A stretch of DNA of 64,000 nucleotides from NCBI GenBank assembly GCA_022495005.1, contig JAGYXB010000463.1:124001-188000 (forward strand). Reading direction: 5' to 3'. The notes beneath the pieces were generated by a model. The model was not told the origin of the DNA. It saw only the letters and a program-made list of their open reading frames with translations, and searched no databases. A program made the translations under genes and the position numbers. The stretch is from Rhyacophila brunnea (lineage: Eukaryota > Arthropoda > Insecta > Trichoptera > Rhyacophilidae). Below, piece after piece: positions 1 to 12,784 of this stretch (position 1 is the first letter of the stretch; every line of letters begins with the position of its first letter).

Positions 1-793
1 TAACCATCAACCGGTGACTAGTTTTTGCATTGTCAAAACAAATCATTACCATGATATCATTTTTATTAAATGCGCCTTTTGGACAACGCAGACATATTTA
101 TGATATCTCTTTTTCCCTTCTAAAATAGTTTTTTTTGGATTTGCAGTTGCTCGTAAAGATTGGTCAATGTTACCAGCACTGCTTCTATTTTATTCCATCT
201 TCAGATATGTATAAACTTGTTCTCATTTTATGCTACACATGAGATTTAACTTTATATAACAGTGTAATTCTAGGCACATTTTGTAGCTGTTGTAGTTGGA
301 AGGCTTTGCCTCATCATGTATAGCTGCCTCCATAGCTGCTTAAAGCGTCAATTACATTGAGCTTCTTTACGAGCTGTTTGTTGGCGAATTTATAATCTGC
401 CTGTAAAGTCGCCCAGTGTAATCATCGAACATGTTAGCTTGTTTTGATTTGTTTTAATTGATACTTCAGTGAAACGGCAAATAATTTTCAACTATAGGCG
501 CGACGAAATTTTGGACTCGCTGGCAGTCTGAGAGAGAAAGTCGAGGTATCAATACGTAATTTTGTTTCGTGATGGCGACGGAGGTATTAATTCTTAAATC
601 GTGTAAAGATAACTTAAAACGTTACCCATTTTAAAAAGAAAACATGTCAATGAATATATTATTATTATTACTAATAGAACAATACACATGACATTGAATG
701 GACGCATGTTGAATTTTTATGATAAATTATGTTTTGAACTGCACGCGTCGTTTGCACAATCTTCGCGTCGCGTCGTCACAATCGCTTTAGAAA

Positions 794-2095
794 GTGCCCC
801 AGCTGAAGTATAGCCTTAATTTATCCCAAAATAAGGTTTTCTACACAATTCAAAACAAAACAGAACTTCATACAGCCAAACGATATAGTCGTGAAAAACA
901 CACTCCAAAAAACAAAATATCTTTAGAGGTTTTGCACGACATTGAAATGTTTATACCAAAATTACCAGCAGTTCCTTCGCACTACTGTAGAGCAAGCACA
1001 ACACGAAAATATTTAAATGCAGAATTATTGAAGAATACAACATTTGTTTACAGGTTATACAAAGACGAATGTAAGATACACAATTTTACAACATGTTCTG
1101 AGAAAGTGTTCAAAGATGTATTTCGCACAAAGTACAATTTAGGTATCCACCATCCAAAGACAATAATGTAATTACGAGTACATGTGAAAAACTAAAGAAT
1201 ATTGCTGAAGAGAATATGACAAATGTAGAAAATGATTTCTACAAAAGGCACAAATCTGAAGCCGAGTTTTTCAAATCTATACACTGAAAGGAACAAGATT
1301 TAGCCAAGGGAGAACAGGATGGGCATATGGGAACTTATGAAATTTGTACAATTTTAAATAACTACCTATTTGAATATAGTTGATGAAAGGGGTTCAGTGA
1401 GCACGGTGTCGCTGTACTGTGATTCATGCCCCGGGCAGAATAAAAATCACCAAATTTTGGCCTGTATCATTCGGTTTATATGAACAGCAAAAAATATTGT
1501 AAATATCAGCATAACATACCTTGAATCTGGACAGACTTATATGCCTGTTGACTCGATTCATTCAACAATTGAAAATAATTTAAAGAATAAAGTTATTTGG
1601 ACCTCATCTGAATGGCCAACACTAATAAGTTATTCTAAAATCAACCCCACACTATACAACGTAATAATAATGGACCATGGAGACTTTTAAGACTATTAAA
1701 GTCTCCAGAATGCAATTCTCCCCAAATTAAATAAAGCAGATCAAAAAATAATGTTTAAAAAATATTAAAAAGGCCTGGTTCTCCAAAGACTCTGACCACA
1801 TGCTTTTTTCTTATTCATTGAACCCTAATGCGGAGAAAAGTACCTTTACATTTGCTAGAGGAAGGTCTTCCCGACGAATATCTGAGCCAACCGTATTGTG
1901 ATGCCTATAAATACGAAACACCAATTTCTATTTCAACCGCCAAATTTAAAGATCTGTCTTAACTTGTACAAAATAAAATAATTCCATCCAGATACCATGA
2001 AGAATATTTGACAATGGGGCATCACAGTGCAGTTGGTGATATACTGAATAAAACAGACGAAGAAGATGAGCCACCTAATAATTTATAATGTTATA
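794..2095 (+). pseudogene. decayed DDE-type transposase-like gene (unnamed insect family)
   Basis: An open stretch from 794 to 1171 encodes about 125 residues but has no ATG at its start, so it is an exon or a decayed 5' end. Its core (HDIEMFIPKLPAVPSHYCRA, then YRLYKDEC and KYNLGIHHPK) looks like a family I recognise as recurrent, unnamed multi-copy proteins in insect genomes. After 1171 homology continues in shifted frames: TCEKLKNIAEEN near 1185-1215, CDSCPGQNKNH near 1420-1455 and YMPVDSIHSTIEN near 1540-1575. In relatives the Asp and the DSxHxxIE motif lie in the presumed catalytic core. Several stops and frameshifts separate these blocks, so the copy is dead. The class of element is uncertain and I do not assign it to a superfamily. 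Confidence 0.55.
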
Positions 2096-2410
2096 TTCTA
2101 TGGATAGTTAACTATAATACATTATTTTTTATATCATAATTCTTGTTTAAAACTTTTAGTAAAACACAGCATTAGTTTTTAATTATAAGGTACCTACCTA
2201 CCTATATGACTTATTGTTTTATTATGATATCATAATTATATTTTTTTTGAATTTGTTTTGTCAAAAAATATGTTAATAATTATAAATTTGTTTTATTTGT
2301 AATTTAAAAATATAGTTAACAAAATGTTATGTTTATGATAAATAAAGTCAAATGATGTAACCCATAAGATATCTCCTATCAAAATGAGATATTGACAATA
2401 ACTGAACCAT

Positions 2411-2625
2411 CCAATTGATGTAACCCTCATTTTCAAATTTGAATCATTTTTTTATGTAAAACTGGTTTAAAATACATAATATGTTTTAGTAAATAATAAA
2501 TACTTCAATAATTAAAATCGTATTAATTATATTTTTTTTTATATACCTCATAATATAATATTTCCGATAAAAACAGTTTTTACTCTCTCCTGAACAATTT
2601 CAATTTTGAGGGTTACATCAATTGG
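2411..2625. repeat. inverted repeat with 19-bp perfect arms
   Basis: CCAATTGATGTAACCCTCA at 2411-2429 is perfectly inverted at 2607-2625, around about 177 bp of AT-rich DNA. A shorter related word (GATGTAACCC) also occurs at about 2354-2363. It could be a small MITE or the 3' terminal structure of the decayed element upstream. No clear target duplication was found. Confidence 0.55.
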
Positions 2626-2659
2626 CCAAAACACCGTCGAATTATTATTAGGCTCATAT

Positions 2660-3950
2660 ATTAGCTACTTCTTTAAAATTGTATATTATTAAATTTAATT
2701 GTGATTATAATAAATGTAGGTAACATAGATGAAGATAGATAAACATCTTGAAAAAATAATAATATAAAACGATATACTACAATACCGACATTATGTATAC
2801 AACAATAGAAATATCATACCTACATTATAAAATGAAATAAAATTATATTTTTATAAACATTTATGCATATTATGCAGTGAAAAATAAAGCATCGGAAACT
2901 AATTATAAATACTTATCTACAAACTTTAATATATTAATATATACTGTTGTGTAGATATTATCATAAAAGAAAATAATATAAAAATACAAATAAGAAATTA
3001 ATATTATTCAAATTCCCGTACTATGTCATCTTCATAATAAAACATAATAACATTAATTAGGTAGGTACTTAGGTATGATTTCAATTTTTTTTAACTCACT
3101 GAAACAGTTAACAGTATGTTATGTATAGTAAAATTATTATAAATTGATTCAAATTATTTAAAATATACCTATTATCTAAACTAAATGGTGGAAAATATGT
3201 ATCACTGATATTGACGGACTATTTAGAACTTCCAAAAACTAAATGATCCTCCAAGGTATACCATAATATTTAATAATAATATGTATATTATGTACTTAAA
3301 ACTGTATTTTGTTCCATTTATCAGTTTAAACCTATCTGGCCACTTAGGTATCTATTTCTTTTCAACAAAAGTATTTACACTCATAAAGCGAAGTCGGTGG
3401 GATTTTTGAAAATTCTATTTGCATTCTACACAATATGTATATTAGTGACCACTATGGTATAATAGCAGCTCTCAGTAATATAATAATAATAAGGATATTA
3501 TTGCTCCGAATGATTAACAGTATTTCATATTTGTCATGCCGCGCTGCGCAGTGATATTTACAGAATTCAATTTTTTTATTCGTATAAATAACTATTAAGA
3601 ATTTACCCAGTTACGCGTAAAATTACCCAGTTTTCGGTTAGTTTAGAAAGCCGCGGTTATCCGGTTAGCTGGTTTCGGTCTAAACTGATTTGGAAGCTCT
3701 ACCCTGATTTACATAATTTTATTTATTGATTTAAAAAGACACAATGAGCACGCGACAAATTATTAATTCAAGACATTCACATGACATTTAGAATAAAAAG
3801 TACAGGAAAATTTACTCAGTAAAGAAAAAAACAAAGCAAAAAATAATTTCATAACGAAAGAAATAAAATAAAAAACAACAATAATTCAAGAAAAATACAA
3901 ATGAGGATACAAAGATCGATACATCATAAAGTTAAATTAAATTTGTATTA
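2660..3950. other. AT-rich interval without supported genes
   Basis: Long runs of A/T with short TAGGTACCTA-like words. A slightly GC-richer patch near 3535-3710 repeats GGTTA/CCGGTTA words and may be an old transposon end. No reading frame, RNA gene or element boundary could be supported. Confidence 0.5.
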
Positions 3951-3959
3951 TAGAGAATT

Positions 3960-4226
3960 GGTATTTCCGGAGACATTTTCTTTTGGTACCGTATTTTAGG
4001 ATCAGTTTTTAATACCTTGGGCATTGAACCAATTACGGATGGTACATAGCCAAGAAAAACTCTTTATATTTAAGCTTCTGCTGCACTTTACCTTTCCCTG
4101 CATTATAAATAAAGGAAAATCATTCGTCTCATTACAAAAAATGTGGCTGAAGTATACAACTTTCTTGCGCTTGATGGTAGCAAGAATTTTCTTTATCTCG
4201 TTGGAATAATAAATAATATTGATCAT
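3960..4226 (-). mobile_element. LINE reverse-transcriptase C-terminal tail (relic)
   Basis: On the minus strand, reading from about 4226 down to 4002, the translation contains KRKKVVYFSHI, IMQGKVKCSRS and SWLCTIRNWF. This is the recurrent end of non-LTR retrotransposon polymerases (the usual form is R-K-L-x-Y-x-G-H-I, then a GK-x-x-G-x-R block, then S-W-L-x-N-L-R-x-W). The RT catalytic core is absent, so this is a 5'-truncated fragment. Related tails lie at 32500-32760 and 46030-46580. Confidence 0.6.
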
Positions 4227-4239
4227 TAATAATTGTCAA

Positions 4240-5395
4240 TAAATCCTTAAATCATTATTTGGGCAAAAAAACTTTTGATATTTCGTATAATGACATGCCG
4301 ACTTCAATCGTAGGTCGGCCACTGTCAGGTTAATTTTCATTTTCTTAAGTTGGATGCTCCACCTAATAGAGGCACCTAGCCTTATTTAAGACGATATACA
4401 ATTAAGAATATTAGAATGTTTCGATTACATAATCATAGCATATGTAAAAATATTAAAAAGAAAACTATTTTTTTAAAGTCAAAGATAAACTTACTACTGT
4501 AATATGTAGATATTGAAAGAGTTTTCTGCTTACAGTAGATACTGGTTGTATAGTATGACTTCAAAAGTAACGAAAAGGTACCGAAGATACAGATATGAAT
4601 ACTATATTCATAACTAAAGTTAAAATGTACATTGTGCACACTCGTGCTAGGGATTAGGTGATTACTGTTTTTTATAGTAAACGGGATTCCGCCGTCATAA
4701 GAGGTCACTGAATAGATTTGTAGAGGATTTACCAAACTCCATAACCGACATGTTATTGTATACGCTCATTTTTAGAGGATAGACAATAACGAGACGGAAA
4801 CGTCAGTTAGTAGTTGTCAAAGACAGCTTCACAAATTTAGACGTTACGAGACGCTCTTCTTTTCCAATATAAAATTAAAAAGAGTTAAGTAGTTAAATAA
4901 ACCTGTAAGTGCACACCATACATTAATATACTTTTTGCATCCAGCAATTTAATATCACCAGAAAATTGTAATTGTGCTTTGTACAAAATACAAAACGATA
5001 TAAATACCCACACGTGGTTTCTTAATAGAGACCCATATAATATCACATCACACATCCAAAGGCAACCGTCTGAATACAATGTATTAACGGGGTAAGATGA
5101 CAGCCCCAATAGATTACACATATTGTATACTGCAGAAATGCTGGCATGACCTGGGAAAATGCAAGAAAATTGACGATAGCGTGTAGCGGGAGTCACCGAC
5201 ATGTCAGAATTTACTCCAAGAGTAGTAGGCAGGATATTATTACATGTTATCAATATTGTGTATTTTACTTATTGGATAGCAAAGCATGCGTGTAGTGTCC
5301 ACCCTACCCATTCAAATAAAAACCACTAAACAACAGTCCATTTAAATTATTTAGTCATTTTTGATGAATCTACAATATACCTACAAATAAATCAA
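4240..5395. other. interval without supported genes
   Basis: Open stretches of about 100-120 codons occur on the minus strand (4433-4735 and 4885-5253), but they show no recognisable motif, no splice context and composition like the surrounding DNA. I treat them as chance. The words at 4349-4382 (ending AGAGGCACCTAGC) resemble the dispersed repeat at 62455 and 15766. Confidence 0.45.
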
Positions 5396-5440
5396 CAAAC
5401 TTAATACCGAATGAAAATACCAATACCGGCGTTTCCTACT

Positions 5441-6653
5441 GAATACCGGTATTCGTGAAATATGGAAAAAAACAATATCTACCAATATATATATATACAT
5501 ATCTTTAAAATATTAATATTTTATAGTAAAAATATCTTAATATGTATATGTAAACCTTTACAAATAGGTAAAGGTAAGATATCGTAGAGATACTGTTGTT
5601 TACGGTCATCAATTCGGTAATAAATTTATAATATGAATAATCATAATAATTATTATGTATGTGACCCACTAGTAGTTCCACCTGTTTTATTAGTTTATTG
5701 CACTTTTTACGCATAGCAAAATCTTTACTATCCCGTAGGAAGTAAAACCAAGCACAATGTTGCTCACTTTGGTTCAACAAAATTATATTTCTCCATTATT
5801 GTATAAAGTACTCTTTAGTATATAAATATTGAAAAATTAGGTACAGACATCATGAAATATTCGCTACTATGGTTATTAATTATTATACAAACAAATAAAA
5901 TTTTACCGTAATTTCAGATTTTAAAATCTAAATAATTACAAGATAAAAAATTACTTTTTATATACAACGTTTTTAAATTTTCTGTTGAATCATACAACTT
6001 GACTTGACTAGCTTCAACGGTCAAAAAAATTTGTACTTGATAGAAATAATACTGAAATGTCATTTTGACATTCATATAGATTTCCATAGTAACGCACGTA
6101 TATATTAATAATTTATTTGCTAGGACCCCAGACTCCTAGCAATCAATTAATAATAGTGAATTGTATTATGGATTTATTCCTAAATAACTTTTCATACAAA
6201 ACAGAATTAACTGAAAATTAATTCAATTCTACTTAATGTTGGCTAAACGTATAAAAAATGCATTGGCATCGTGTTCTGATATATTCTAAAAGTTTCAAAT
6301 GTCTAGCTAGTCAGGAAGTTAGTTAAAAATCGATTACAAGATTTGTACCGGATAAACAACCACCGGACAAATAAGAATACGACCCAATAAAAACGTTGTA
6401 AAATACACCTGACATCTTCTAAAACTAGCGAGCGACTGGCAAAATATTAGGATAAATTTTAAATTAAGGAAGTAACTAGGTACCTATAATGCAAATATAT
6501 TTCACATATCTGCAAGTACACTAGACATCGCGTAAATCGGCAAACAAATACAGTTCTGTTAAACTTTTTATGTTAATTAATACATTTTGTTTCAACTTTC
6601 AATACTGAAAATATCGGTATTCAAAATCAAAAATATTGGGATACCGGTATTGC
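5441..6653. mobile_element. possible hAT-type relic bounded by ACCGGTATT ends
   Basis: GAATACCGGTATTC at 5441-5454 and the related words at 6611-6622 and 6640-6653 (ATACCGGTATTGCAATCC) bracket 1.2 kb. Repeated ACCGGTATT words ending in a TTGCAATACC-like terminus are typical of some hAT elements. No transposase or target duplication was found, so boundaries and class are tentative. Confidence 0.3.
6015..6412 (+). repeat. dispersed repeat alpha, copy 1
   Basis: About 400 bp is shared with 61431-61835 in the same orientation, including GTACTTGATAGAAAT, ACTGAAATGTCATTTTGACA, TACAAAACAGAATTAACT and TGTTCTGATATATTCTAA in the same order. A shorter reversed copy lies at 14185-14345. No coding capacity is seen. 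It is probably a non-autonomous element. Confidence 0.65.
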
Positions 6654-6853
6654 AATCCTTACTTATATCATATTGTTAATCGACAGAAATTTACTAATAA
6701 AAAATTTAAAAAAAAATAATATTAAATTGGATCATTATCAATATGACAAAATATTTTAATGGTCTAATTTCACAAATACATACCGACTACTCTAATGTAA
6801 TATTAAAACCCATTTTTCTTTTGCCAGCATACATTTATCAAACATCAATCGTT

Positions 6854-9800
6854 ATGGGAGTGAAATGTATTTTGGTGGGCGTAGTTCTCTTAATATTTTG
6901 CACCACAAGTTGTCTTTTGCTGGCAAATATAGATATTTTAAAAAATTGGGTATGTGAGAAAAAAGTTTCTTAAATTTTATATAATATAATTTTATCGCAA
7001 ATGAATAATAACGTAATATTATAATCACATAAAGAATTTTAATAAATACGTGAATAACAATAATAATAATAATAATAATAATAAAAGAGTAAAACAAGAT
7101 AAGTGAGAAGTACATAATATTATAATAATATAACCCAATGAACTAATAATAATTATAAAACTATTAATATACTTACTAGGTTACCCCAAGTATATAAACT
7201 ATCTCCTCCAGTCCCCTGAATACCTCAAGACTACCTACAATTAATAGTGACTGTATTACCTCTTTGAATTTCTATGCTTATTTGCTGTCTGTTTTATCGG
7301 TCAAATAACGACCGATCTCAGCCACTGTCTTCAAAGCATATGGTCCCTATGGTCCTAATATCTCGAAACCCAGGAGACAGATGATGTAATTTAGTAACAG
7401 ACAGTCATATTTTTTTGGATATGTAATATTCAGCCAAAGAGTTGCTGAACCTGACGATTAAACTGATTTAAATAAGTAATTAAATATTTTAATAAAATAC
7501 GGTAACAAACCACATGCCACTTACGATTAAAGATTGAGAATTGAGGCCCATGGTCTTCTGTGATTAGATTAAAAAGTGCATTTACTTTAACATGTTCACG
7601 ACATGAGTCATTTGAAAATTTATCACTGTTTCTACGTGTGATCATTACACGGAGAAATTCATAGATCCCCTCTTTTTTTTCTTTCCATCTCTCTGATATT
7701 ACTAGAGTACAAATTAGAGTATGAGAGGGCAAATTTAAATATGTACACTATAAAAATAAAATATGTTTACAAAATAATACTTTCAGGGTTCCATGGAAAT
7801 AACATTTTCTGATTTTAAAATTTGCAAAGGAGTAAAGAAAAATAATTTGACAGATCTATATTTAACTATGAAGACGTCAAAAGATAAAGGCTCTATAATT
7901 GTTGGAAATTACACTTTGGCTGAAGATATGAAGAATATTTTGGTAATAAATATTTATTTACTTTAAAAAATATTGGGCACTACAACAGTTTCAGCCTAAA
8001 AATAATGAAGATTTGGGAATGCTAGAATATATTATAAAATATAATATTATATTCTTTTAAAAAGTCTCAGACATAACCCGATTAGAGAAAACGGTAAAAA
8101 ATAAGAATCCTAATAAAATTCTTGATATATAATTTTTCCGTTTCTGTGAATGCAATAATTGAGATAAATTGCTTCGGATATTACACCTGCGTGTGAATGA
8201 GTTCGGTTGACATATTTTATAATTTTTTAAAATAATTACTTATAAGGTATAATTATTGTTGTATATTATAATATCCTTTGTACTCTTTATGTAGGTACCT
8301 ACTTACTATTTGTCTGATAAGCACTACATGATTTCTTTTTAATTTTTAATACAATTTGCTTATTTATTTCATATCATCGTAAATTGGTTTGTAATGCTCA
8401 CTATTTTTACAAGCTAGATTAAAAATTTGAATTACAAGTAATACCCCGTTTACACGTGCATAGATTTACTGCTGATAGTACGTATTATCGCAGCCATAAC
8501 AAGAAAATGCACGTCTAAATACGTATTATCGTGCAAATCGCAAGATTGCATACATAGATCAAAAGAGTTCAGAAGGTAATTGGAACTTGCATAACGTATG
8601 CGCATGCGCATTAAAAAGATAGTGGCGAACCCGCCGAAAAAATACAAACCACACCGCAAGGAGCATTTTTGACGTTTACCATATTTCACAACCTATCAAA
8701 TTTAATAGCACCATACAATGACAACAACGTGTGTCGCTTACGCTGGAAGAATGAGATTGGCGAGACAGTGAGCACTATTGCATGTAAACAGTTAATATAG
8801 CGATAGTGTAATGTACACACTGTTGGTGCGAGTAAATACATGCACGTTTACAAGTGCTATAAGATTAACGTAACAGTAAAATATCAATTTATTTCAGTAC
8901 TTTACATCATACATGTCGAACGCGTCGTTCCCGATCAATCGTGGAATTGTTTTGGTCAACTGAGTCGCTGAATCGCATAATCTGCCCTGGGCATTTTGCA
9001 AAACGTGCTCCGGAGATATTTACAATCTTCTTTTTAGAAACTACACGTCATTTTCGTGCGATTTTTGGTGCAAATCATTGGCGTTATATGCCATTATAGA
9101 TTAACGCTGGAGGTGTGAAATAGAAATCGTATTTTGTGACTTCTTCTTAGGTAGAAAAAGTCGTCAGAGCGGATATGTGATTTGACAACTCAATTGCACT
9201 ATACGTAACGGAGTCGTGAAGATTTAAAAAGCATTAACTATTTATATTTACATTATTTTGTGCCTGCTATATTATTTAATATTATATTCGTTTACATAAT
9301 CATAATAATATTGTGTATGTATTATACACAGTACAGATTACTAAATATAATTCAGATAAGCTATTACTCAATACACTACATTTTGAAGCAGGGTTTTGAA
9401 TGTGCTAATTTTCTACGAAAATAGACCACACATTATAGACGTGCAATAGTGTGTGTTTCAATCTTCAAATTTACAAATATTGAATGAGCGTCAGTGCATA
9501 AACCGAGAGCAGTTGTCAGAACGAAGCACAAGCTTATAATGACGTATTATTGACTGTTTAATTTATCCCATATTCTTCCATACTCGAGATCGGTTGCCTG
9601 TTCTCCACATCCGTTAAGTATTTCAGTTTCCATTAAGTCTGTGTTCTCTGGTATTAATTATATTTTATACATGTCGATTATACTTATGATTTATAAATCA
9701 TATTATTATGAAGATTTAATCGTAAAAAACGAGTGGGAATTTCTAGTATGGTACGTAGATATCAGACGATCTAAATGTATCAAAATAATGACACAATAGA

Positions 9801-11005
9801 AATTAAAAATAGTAATATTTCAGTTAGATACGGATCAATATCATTATGACTGTGATCGTAATAGTTAGATAGGTTCATCAACATATTTTAAATACATAAT
9901 GAAACATAGTAAATTCTAGTAAATTTCCAATGAATACATCAATGTAGATGGCAAGGATTGTGACATTATAGTTATTAATATTTTGTTATGAGGTTCATTA
10001 AACTATGAATATTAAATACACTATTTACTAAATATATTTGTATTATTTCAGATTAAAATAGTCGTTTACCATTTAGAAAAAAATCAATTTCGAAGACTTC
10101 TTACCATAAAAGATGCCAACCTATGCAATCCTGGAAGTGATTTTATCGTACATATAGCTAAAAATATTGCCGATATTGATAAAAACTGTGTAATTAAAAA
10201 AGTAAGTATAATCTACTTTTGTAATGGGTAGTTAATTAGTATTTAATGTTCCATTACTGTAGAAATGTGGAATTAGGTATGTCTGGCGAACTCGCTCGTC
10301 AATTTAAAATAAATATTGATCATTAATGTAACCGTTTATAAGAGAAATTAAAAAAAAACTATGAGTACTTCAAGTTGAGAAATAAATGGCCATTTTAAGC
10401 ATAACGCATAATTGTTTTCAAATTAAAATAATAATATGGTAGCATGAAATTGATTTTTAGCTTCTTGAACGGGGTTCGAGATAACAGCATGCTCTTTTAC
10501 CCCAAACGATAAGTCTGGGGAAGCTATATTTAGAATTGGATGCTCAATAGTCTCATTGAAATGACAACTGATAAACTTTATCAGGTATCTATAAGAATGC
10601 AAAAACGCTTATCTTAGCCGCTTTTGCTGGAGCGTAGCACGCGTACGAATTAAAAAATCTGGCGCTACCTTGGTCAGTTACACACGTTTTACCGATGTAT
10701 TATTACGATGGTAATATTATCGACCTTGGTACATAGGTACAGAAAATTATATTATTGTTATGTGTCATATTATGTTTATATTTATAGTGTAAATAATAGT
10801 TTACTTATAATTATCGATTACATATTTTCCCTTTTAGGTAAAGGACAGAGTTGTTTATTTTGATTTGACAAATTTATTTAACTTTATATATCAAGGAAAA
10901 GGATTTTTCGGCTTCTATAAGTATGTGGCGCAAGTATATACGTCGAAAGGAAATATGTTTTGTATATCATTTATTATGGAAGGTAGTCGGTTGAAGATTA
11001 ATTGA
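6854..11005 (+). CDS. secreted four-exon family protein, copy A
   Basis: Proposed exons are 6854-6949, 7787-7942, 10052-10201 and 10838-11005, all with GT/AG borders and phase 0, giving 189 aa. Exon 1 encodes the start MGVKCILVGVVLLIF, a typical signal peptide. An upstream in-frame ATG at 6743 exists, but copies B, C and D align to the start used here. The mature part has four cysteines (about residues 45, 109, 130, 176), each conserved in B and D, and two N-glycosylation sequons (NLT, NYT) in exon 2. Exon 3 ends DKNCVIKK. Exon 4 has GKGFFGFYKYV and GNMFC. The cysteine spacing and C-x-x-K...G-x-YK...C pattern resemble GM2-activator/ML-type lipid-binding proteins such as insect CheB/DUF1091. 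That is inference. It is the first of a same-strand tandem cluster. Exon joins were made by hand without transcripts. Confidence 0.75.
7061..7083. repeat. (TAA)n microsatellite
   Basis: A perfect trinucleotide run in intron 1 of copy A. Confidence 0.9.
8446..8865. repeat. possible MITE in intron 2 of copy A
   Basis: The left edge reads CCCCGTTTACACGTGCAT and the right edge, read in reverse, gives GCACTTGTAAACGTGCAT. The ends therefore form an imperfect inverted pair, followed by a shared ATTTACT word. The inside is GC-richer than its surroundings and non-coding. No target duplication is certain. Confidence 0.4.
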
Positions 11006-11011
11006 TCTTTT

Positions 11012-11110
11012 TCTTCTTTCACGCTGCCATGACCCAGCATTGGGACATAGGGCAAGCACAAGTTCGCGCCACTTCCCTCGGTCTATCGCCAACTTTTGCT
11101 TTTCTCGCCA
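11012..11110. mobile_element. LINE 3'-end fragment
   Basis: The words CTGCCATGACCCAGCATTGG and GACATAGGGCAAGC resemble the conserved 3' tail found at the ends of many insect LINE copies (compare 39585-39655). It is short and non-coding, and lies directly after the stop codon of copy A. Confidence 0.4.
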
Positions 11111-11119
11111 TTACTACTT

Positions 11120-12050
11120 GATAATTATTGTTTATTCTATTGTACCCACCTTATATACGATAATTATTTTATTTCCCAATTTTAAGCCTGATAATATAAG
11201 CAGGTTTATTGCGCTGTTTATTTTTTTACGTTATTTAAAAATATATTATTTGACTACAGAATAATATATACCTAATAAGTAATAAAATATAGATGTATAT
11301 ATAGTCGAAGAATATAATATCGTCTATCTTGAATCTCGTTGGTCTCTTCTGCTTTTGAAATACTTTTGCCTGTTATCGCGAGGGATGGTTTCCAACCCTG
11401 GTGTCCTAATGAATTTGAATTTACATGCGCCTGTCAACGTGGTCGCAGCCATGATTTATTCTGGATTGGAACCGTTTCCTCATGTCAAGCCTATCAGGCA
11501 CCATTAGCGAGCGGTGTAAGATTAGTAAATGTGGTCCCTAAAGACATAGACATTTTCAATGATGTACTTTGCATTTTGTTTTTGAAACTGTATTTTTCTA
11601 TATTAAATTGTATGTTTTTTGTTTTCAAAAATTATGTTTTTCTTTATTAAATTGTACTTAAGTATGTTTTGATTTTTTTTTGTATTATTATTGTTATTAT
11701 ATTTTTTTCTATATTCTCTTCTCTCTCTAAATCACATGTTGTGTACGTCTTAAATTTAGATTTGTTATGTCCGCAATGTTTTGTATTCTTAAATAAATAA
11801 AATAATATATGAGAGATGAAAAAACAAGCGATAAAAATCGTTGCTGTCAGTCGCATTGCGCACCGAAAAATTAATAAGCCATTCGTGCATATTGAAATAC
11901 AATGGAACATTTTACAAAGCATGAAAAACAATCATTGGTTGGGTTTAGAGACATTAATGACTCAAAATATTTTCCAAATTCCCATTGAGTGCATATTTGA
12001 TTGATAGTAATACAACTAATGTTATAAACAACCACATGAATATGGCAAAC
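11120..12050. other. interval without supported genes
   Basis: A stretch open from 11339 to 11650 contains a GC-richer part (CPNEFEFTCACQRGRS in translation) that may be an old fragment of something coding, but I cannot name it. It lacks splice context and breaks into AT-rich sequence. Confidence 0.35.
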
Positions 12051-12055
12051 ACAAC

Positions 12056-12300
12056 CAGTGGCGCACCCAGGATTTAATATTGGGGGGGGCCCAATGAGGA
12101 GAATGTAAATTAGTCCTATATGCTCTTTTTATTCTTCACAATCTAATTTCTCGTTTATCGGTCTTTTGTCTATTGCACTCGGTGTACCTACACTATGGTC
12201 CCCACATCCTGAAACGGGCCCTCAGGCTAGGATATTTGGCGGGCCCCCTACCTACCGCTAAGATTAAAGGCAGTGTGAAACACTACATTATCGTTTTTCA
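12056..12300 (+). mobile_element. hAT-type terminus and remnant
   Basis: CAGTGGCGCACCCAGGATTT at 12056, followed by a G run and GGCCC, is the classic hAT terminal form. GC-rich GGGCCC blocks follow to about 12260, and again near 12540-12610. No matching right terminus or 8-bp duplication was found. Part of 12170-12300 is repeated, inverted, near 53090-53200 inside another hAT. Confidence 0.55.
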
Positions 12301-12784
12301 AAATTGTGTTTTAGTTCAAATTAAGGGTACTTACACAATGAATTATTGGCGATTTTTAATACATCTACTTTAATAATGGAGCTGTCGAGTATCGACACAT
12401 AATAATCAAAAAATATATTGCACAATTATATAAGTAATTAAAAATGTTCATGGCCATGAAGTATAATACTTTTTTTACTATTAAAGCTAATTTATGATGT
12501 GTGTTTATCTCACTTATCTGGTCAACCCGACACGCCGAGCCCCCCACAGGCCGGGCCCCCAGGCTAGAGCCCTATCAGCTCTCCCCAGCCATGACCTACA
12601 CCACTCCGTACTTCGGGTGGACACTGAGGATTTTTTGACAGTTCCATTAGGGATTGGGTTTCTAAAAAAACCTGACATTAGTGTTTCGAAATTTTTGTGT
12701 TAGAAATTAAAATCTAAGAAATTTTTCTAAAAAGGGTGCTGGAGAATTATTACAAATCTTTTTTTTTTGGGTGTTTTTATTATA

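Noticed and set aside
4885..5253. 122-codon minus-strand open frame with a start codon
   Set aside because: No motif, no splice sites that extend it, and no homolog recognised. Surrounded by non-coding AT-rich DNA.
11339..11650. 103-codon open frame with a GC-richer first half
   Set aside because: No ATG at the beginning, no splice context, second half is AT-rich chance sequence.
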